8,039 nt of DNA from Chlorobiota bacterium. Lineage in GTDB: Bacteria; Bacteroidota; Bacteroidia; Bacteroidales; F082. Under the pieces are notes generated by a model that was not told where the DNA came from, ran no database searches, and saw only the letters and a program-made list of their open reading frames with translations. The stretch lies in NCBI GenBank assembly GCA_030619415.1, contig JAUXBM010000068.1:1-8039 (forward strand). The letters run 5' to 3'. Shown here one piece after another: positions 5,206 to 8,039 of the stretch. Positions within the stretch are counted from its first letter, which is position 1; every line of letters begins with the position of its first letter. A program made the translations under genes and the position numbers.

Positions 5206-5601
5206 ATGAGAAATCTTACCCTATTTACAATCGCCTTCTTGTTTTCATTATTTACGCTCCAATCGCAAGTAAATAATCCCTGGGTTGTTCCCGAAATGTA
5301 TAAGGAATTGGTCAACCCTGTGGATGATGAAAAAACTTCGGTTAAACGCGGAAAAAAGCTTTACACAAAACATTGTTTGTCGTGTCATGGATTGACAGGA
5401 CAGGGAGATGGACAAGCAGCTGCCGAACTAAATGTTAATCCCAGCGATCTTACTTTGGATGACCTGGATGTACAAAAAGATGGTGAAATTTACTTCAAGA
5501 TCGAAAAAGGAAGGGACGAAATGCATACTTACAAAAATGTGTTGGATGAGGAAGACACCTGGCATGTGGTAAATTATATCAGGACTTTTTATAAGGAATG
5601 A
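5206..5601 (+). CDS. Small exported c-type cytochrome (monohaem, class I)
   Basis: A periplasmic or membrane-facing electron carrier of 131 aa. Residues 1-21 are a signal peptide (NLTLFTIAFLFSLFTLQSQ). The haem-binding motif CLSCH is at 57-61, preceded by the usual helix RGKKLYTKH and followed by GLTGQGDGQAA, typical of the cytochrome CBB3/class I fold. Met106 in RDEMHTYK is the likely sixth haem ligand, and the C-terminal helix is DTWHVVNYIRTF. The length is normal for a one-haem protein. The redox partner cannot be told from the neighbours, which encode no respiratory enzyme. ATG 5206 directly precedes the signal peptide. A separate transcription unit is likely. Confidence 0.9.
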   Translation: MRNLTLFTIAFLFSLFTLQSQVNNPWVVPEMYKELVNPVDDEKTSVKRGKKLYTKHCLSCHGLTGQGDGQAAAELNVNPSDLTLDDLDVQKDGEIYFKIEKGRDEMHTYKNVLDEEDTWHVVNYIRTFYKE

Positions 5602-5618
5602 TTTTCGATCGAAAGCGT

Positions 5619-5662
5619 TCAGGCTTAATCCACAAAGGGTCTTTTTACCTGATGATTTTTTT
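5619..5662 (+). terminator. Weak candidate terminator after the cytochrome gene
   Basis: TCAGG (5619-5623) can pair with CCTGA (5648-5652) around a long loop, followed by a T run (5656-5662). A separate palindrome, TTTCGATCGAAA (5603-5614), sits right after the stop codon and could add structure. Both are short, so the call is tentative. Confidence 0.3.
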
Positions 5663-5695
5663 ACCGATTTAAGATATTGTATAAAAATTCAAATC

Positions 5696-5724
5696 TTGCG
5701 GCAACAATATTTTATTGATATTTG
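5696..5724 (+). promoter_or_regulatory. Possible promoter of the small Cys/His protein gene
   Basis: TTG (5696-5698), an 18-bp gap and GATATTTG (5717-5724) differ from TAnnTTTG only at the first base. The start would be near 5731, about 25 nt before ATG 5756. Confidence 0.35.
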
Positions 5725-5755
5725 CCGATATTCAACCAGAAAAAAATACAAAATC

Positions 5756-5941
5756 ATGGATAAAAACACAGATAAAGTTTGTTTGGTTTGCAAACAAGAT
5801 GAAAACCAGGTACCTTTGGTACAAGTTGATTTTAAAGGAAATAACTACTATATATGTCCACAACACATTCCTGTCCTGATTCACGACCCGGCACAGTTGG
5901 AGGGCTTATTGCCAGGTGCAGGGACTATGCAGGCCGGATAG
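5756..5941 (+). CDS. Small Cys/His protein, probable zinc ribbon
   Basis: A cytosolic protein of 61 aa with CLVC near the N terminus and ICPQH after NNYY, a CxxC...CxxH arrangement that would suit binding of one zinc ion. The C-terminal part (IPVLIHDPAQLEGLLPGAG) is predicted helical and short. There is no signal peptide. The frame is open upstream to 5696, but that would run through the promoter-like sequence, and ATG 5756 gives a compact domain. I do not know a function; comparable mini zinc ribbons are usually uncharacterised. It stands alone between the cytochrome gene and a MITE-like repeat. Confidence 0.7.
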   Translation: MDKNTDKVCLVCKQDENQVPLVQVDFKGNNYYICPQHIPVLIHDPAQLEGLLPGAGTMQAG

Positions 5942-6032
5942 GTTTTTGAGGGGAGGAATTGATCTAACAACCGTAGAGCGTCTGTGTGAATTGACCTAAA
6001 CAAATCCCAAATCTGAATTTCTCAACCCGAGA

Positions 6033-6153
6033 CTTTGCAAAACTTCTTTAGACTGTCTTTCTGAATGTAACGAAGAGTCCTTACGTCTTGAAATACAGCT
6101 ATGTAAAGATCCTTCACTACATTCAGGATGACAAATTATTGTGTTTTGCAAAG
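6033..6153. mobile_element. MITE-like inverted-repeat element, about 120 bp
   Basis: The outer ends CTTTGCAAAAC (6033-6043) and GTTTTGCAAAG (6143-6153) are perfect 11-bp inverted repeats. Inside them, 31-bp arms at 6054-6084 and 6103-6133 match as inverted repeats at 24 of 31 positions. The right arm, read on the minus strand, begins TGTCATCCTGAATGTAGTGA, like dispersed repeats I recall from Bacteroidota genomes. There is no transposase or open frame, so it would depend on an enzyme supplied elsewhere. The rest of the 5942-6174 gap shows nothing further. Confidence 0.65.
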
Positions 6154-6174
6154 ATCTAAACCCGTGTTAAAAAG

Positions 6175-7011
6175 TTAGGAAATTCGTTTCAACAGGTTAA
6201 GTTCCTTCTCGGCAAGATGCCGCCATTTTCCACGTGGAAGATCCTTTTTTGTGAGACCGGCAAAAAATACCCTGTCCAGTTTGATAACATTGTATCCAAG
6301 GTGATCAAACATCCTTCTTACAATACGGTTTTTCCCGGAATGTAATTCCAGTCCGATTTGCTTTTTATCATTTTCACTCACTACATAAGCAATCTTATCA
6401 GGCCGGGCCAACCCATCTTCCAGCTGAATGCCTGCAGCCAGTTTGAGCATGTCGTTTTTCGTGAGTACTTTGTCAAGAAAAACATGGTAAATCTTCTTCA
6501 CCCCGTGTTTAGGGTGTGTAAGCTTCCGTGCCAGATCACCGTCGTTGGTAAAAAGAAGCAGGCCGATGGTATTCCGGTCAAGTCTTCCTACCGGATATAT
6601 CCGCTCTTTACATGCCTTCTCCACCAGGACCATCACAGTTCGGCGGTTTTGAGGATCATCAGAGGTTGTTATAAATCCTTTTGGTTTGTTGAGCAATATG
6701 TACTGCAATTTTTCCCTTCTCAGGGTCTCGCCTCCATATTGAACCTTATCGGTTGGGGCTACCTTGGTACCAAGCTGTGTAACAATTTTTCCATTTATCT
6801 GTACCACGCCACTTTCGATGAGCCTGTCGGCTTCGCGGCGAGAACATATTCCGGCATCAGCAAGGTATTTATTTAAGCGGATCAATCCGTCACTTTTACT
6901 ATCTCTGACGATATTCTTGCCTGTACTTTTTTTCCTGAATGGCTTGCCCTTTCGAAATTTACCATCTTCTTTTTTAGGATTTGCCCTGCTTGGCCTGCTG
7001 TTTTTTTTCAT
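6175..7011 (-). CDS. 16S/23S rRNA pseudouridine synthase, RsuA/RluB type
   Basis: Converts a specific uridine of ribosomal RNA to pseudouridine in the cytoplasm; 278 aa. Residues 1-40 are a Lys/Arg-rich tail. An S4 RNA-binding domain covers about 43-90 (IRLNKYLADAGICSRREADR). The catalytic domain begins at YILLNKPKGFITT and carries the motif GRLDRNTIGLL with the nucleophile Asp145, then GLELHSGKNRIVRRMFDHLG. This layout is the RsuA/RluB/RluE/RluF family, and single-copy genes of this kind in Bacteroidota are usually closest to RluB; the exact target base cannot be read from the sequence. The basic N-terminal extension, common in this phylum, would bind RNA. It is divergent from the stress-protein gene. 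Confidence 0.92.
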   Translation of the reverse strand: MKKNSRPSRANPKKEDGKFRKGKPFRKKSTGKNIVRDSKSDGLIRLNKYLADAGICSRREADRLIESGVVQINGKIVTQLGTKVAPTDKVQYGGETLRREKLQYILLNKPKGFITTSDDPQNRRTVMVLVEKACKERIYPVGRLDRNTIGLLLFTNDGDLARKLTHPKHGVKKIYHVFLDKVLTKNDMLKLAAGIQLEDGLARPDKIAYVVSENDKKQIGLELHSGKNRIVRRMFDHLGYNVIKLDRVFFAGLTKKDLPRGKWRHLAEKELNLLKRIS

Positions 7012-7046
7012 CAGTGGATGGGTGTCAAGTCGCTTGTTTTGATTTG

Positions 7047-7054
7047 CAAATCTA
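7047..7054 (-). promoter_or_regulatory. -7 element for the pseudouridine synthase gene
   Basis: On the minus strand TAGATTTG matches TAnnTTTG exactly and would place the start near 7040, about 29 nt before ATG 7011. No -33 TTG is seen at the usual distance. The element overlaps a perfect 12-bp palindrome, GATTTGCAAATC (7041-7052), that might bind a regulator. Confidence 0.4.
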
Positions 7055-7103
7055 CGAAAGTGTGCGACCTTCTATTTTTATACCAATTAATCACCGTCAA
7101 TTG

Positions 7104-7135
7104 TTTGCATTCTCCCACCTTTTTCAGTATATTTA
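7104..7135 (+). promoter_or_regulatory. Bacteroidota-type promoter of the stress-protein gene
   Basis: TTTG (7104-7107), a 20-bp gap and TATATTTA (7128-7135) fit the -33/-7 consensus with one mismatch. The start would be near 7142, 19 nt before ATG 7161. Confidence 0.5.
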
Positions 7136-7160
7136 CATGTCAGTTAAAAACATTAATTAG

Positions 7161-8039
7161 ATGTCGGAAAAAATTATCACACTTGCTACGCTCACCTATA
7201 TGCGTGCTCAACTTTTATCGGCTATGCTTGAATCAAATGGCATTGCCTGTTTCATGACCAATATTAACAGAATTAAGGAGGGTCCGGGTGGTGTATTGGT
7301 GAAGATCAATGAGTCGGATGCGCTAAATGCAGCAAAAATATTTGATGATTTTAGGGCCAGTTATGGAAAGCAAAAGGAGCTTGCTGTTGATTATATGAAA
7401 AGTATCAGGCGGATATTGGTGCCGGTTGATTTTTCTACGCACTCAGAAAATGCAGCTCATTATGCATTGAGGATCGCAGCGAGTTTTAAAGCTGACATTA
7501 AACTGATCAATGCTTACCTCGATCCCATGGGCACTCCGCAAACTTACCTTGAGTCGTATTCCTACCAGCTTAATATCGATAAAGTGATCAAAGAGGTGGA
7601 AGAAGAAACCTACAAAAGCCTGGATGCAATGTCGTTGCGGCTAAAAGATTTGATAAAGGAGAAAAAAATAAAAGGCGTTGGTGTTCATTACGATCTGTTT
7701 AAAGGCAATGCGGTTGATGTTATTCTGCATGAAATAAGCGAATACAAACCGGCAATGGTTATCATGGGAACCCGTGGGAATGAGTTGGAAGGACTTCGTT
7801 CGTACGGAAGTGTTACCGGGCACCTGATTCAAAAAGCCAAAATTCCGGTTCTGGCTGTCCCCAAAGATTATGATGCTTTTGATTTTAAAACACCCAAACG
7901 TGTATTGTATGCTTCAAATTTTGACCAGACCGATTATATTGCACTGCGGAGGTTGGTCACATTTGTAAAGCCATTCGGCGCAAAAATATACTGTGTTCAC
8001 GCAGCACTCGAGGAAGCTCAAAAGCTGGATGAGGTGCAA
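7161..8039 (+). CDS. DUF2007 plus tandem universal stress protein domains, 3' end cut off
   Basis: An open frame of 293 codons runs off the right edge. Residues 1-65 (IITLATLTYMRAQLLSAMLE, then SNGIACF and GGVLVKI) look like a DUF2007 domain, thought to act in signalling. Residues 82-234 are a complete UspA domain beginning RRILVPVDFSTHSENAAHYA. It carries GTRGNELEGLRSYGSV, an exact G-x2-G-x9-G-S nucleotide-binding motif, so this domain probably binds ATP. A second UspA domain starts at about 246 (KRVLYASNFDQTDYIALRRL) and is truncated by the window. Tandem Usp proteins of about 270-300 aa are common in this phylum; the DUF2007 fusion is less usual. Cytosolic; a role in stress or energy sensing is by family only. 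ATG 7161 has a promoter 26 bp upstream. Confidence 0.85.
   Translation, partial: MSEKIITLATLTYMRAQLLSAMLESNGIACFMTNINRIKEGPGGVLVKINESDALNAAKIFDDFRASYGKQKELAVDYMKSIRRILVPVDFSTHSENAAHYALRIAASFKADIKLINAYLDPMGTPQTYLESYSYQLNIDKVIKEVEEETYKSLDAMSLRLKDLIKEKKIKGVGVHYDLFKGNAVDVILHEISEYKPAMVIMGTRGNELEGLRSYGSVTGHLIQKAKIPVLAVPKDYDAFDFKTPKRVLYASNFDQTDYIALRRLVTFVKPFGAKIYCVHAALEEAQKLDEVQ

Noticed and set aside
6358..7042. Two overlapping plus-strand frames opposite the pseudouridine synthase gene
   Set aside because: The minus-strand product is a well-conserved enzyme with all key motifs; the plus frames are cysteine- and phenylalanine-rich antisense noise.
7018..7257. Plus-strand frame of 79 codons over the divergent promoter region
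   Set aside because: It covers both divergent promoters and the start of the stress-protein gene in another frame; not coding.

Overview
The window looks like chromosomal DNA from a Bacteroidota species, probably an environmental member of the Bacteroidales/Cytophagales type; no narrower placement can be supported. The signs are a secreted protein with a C-terminal tail like a type IX secretion sorting domain, several promoters of the Bacteroidota type (TTG or TTTG, about 20 bp, TAnnTTTG), an arm-domain tyrosine recombinase of the kind found in this phylum, and AT-rich intergenic DNA full of small palindromic repeats.

Layout. Positions 1-473 hold only two unrecognised reading frames, one cut by the window edge. 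A tyrosine recombinase (474-1691, minus) lies next to an intact tRNA-Asn(GTT) (1785-1858, plus) with its terminator. A small GIY-YIG nuclease gene (1903-2196) follows and runs into a second, broken copy of the same tRNA-Asn (2166-2256). In that copy the 5' parts of the anticodon and T arms have been replaced by short palindromes. Next come a secreted sorting-domain protein (2469-3314, plus) and, converging on it, a small membrane or secreted protein with two DDIPF repeats (3427-3759, minus).

Positions 3822-4273 are a repeat-rich spacer: an imperfect hairpin, GGTGCAATTGTT direct repeats, a 7-bp-period ACTGNNN array, and the 3' tail of a lost gene. Then come three plus-strand genes that appear to be separate units: a secreted protein built from an internal duplication (4346-5083), a small exported c-type cytochrome (5206-5601), and a 61-residue Cys/His protein (5756-5941). 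A MITE-like inverted repeat (6033-6153) separates these from a minus-strand rRNA pseudouridine synthase (6175-7011). Divergent from that is a DUF2007-universal stress protein fusion that leaves the window at 8039.

How the genes work together. Most neighbours are unrelated housekeeping or exported-protein genes with their own promoters; no metabolic operon is visible. The one arrangement that looks like a system is tRNA-Asn, GIY-YIG nuclease, decayed tRNA-Asn. It resembles a small homing-type cassette flanked by copies of its tRNA target, with the nuclease gene ending inside the second copy. That reading is an inference.
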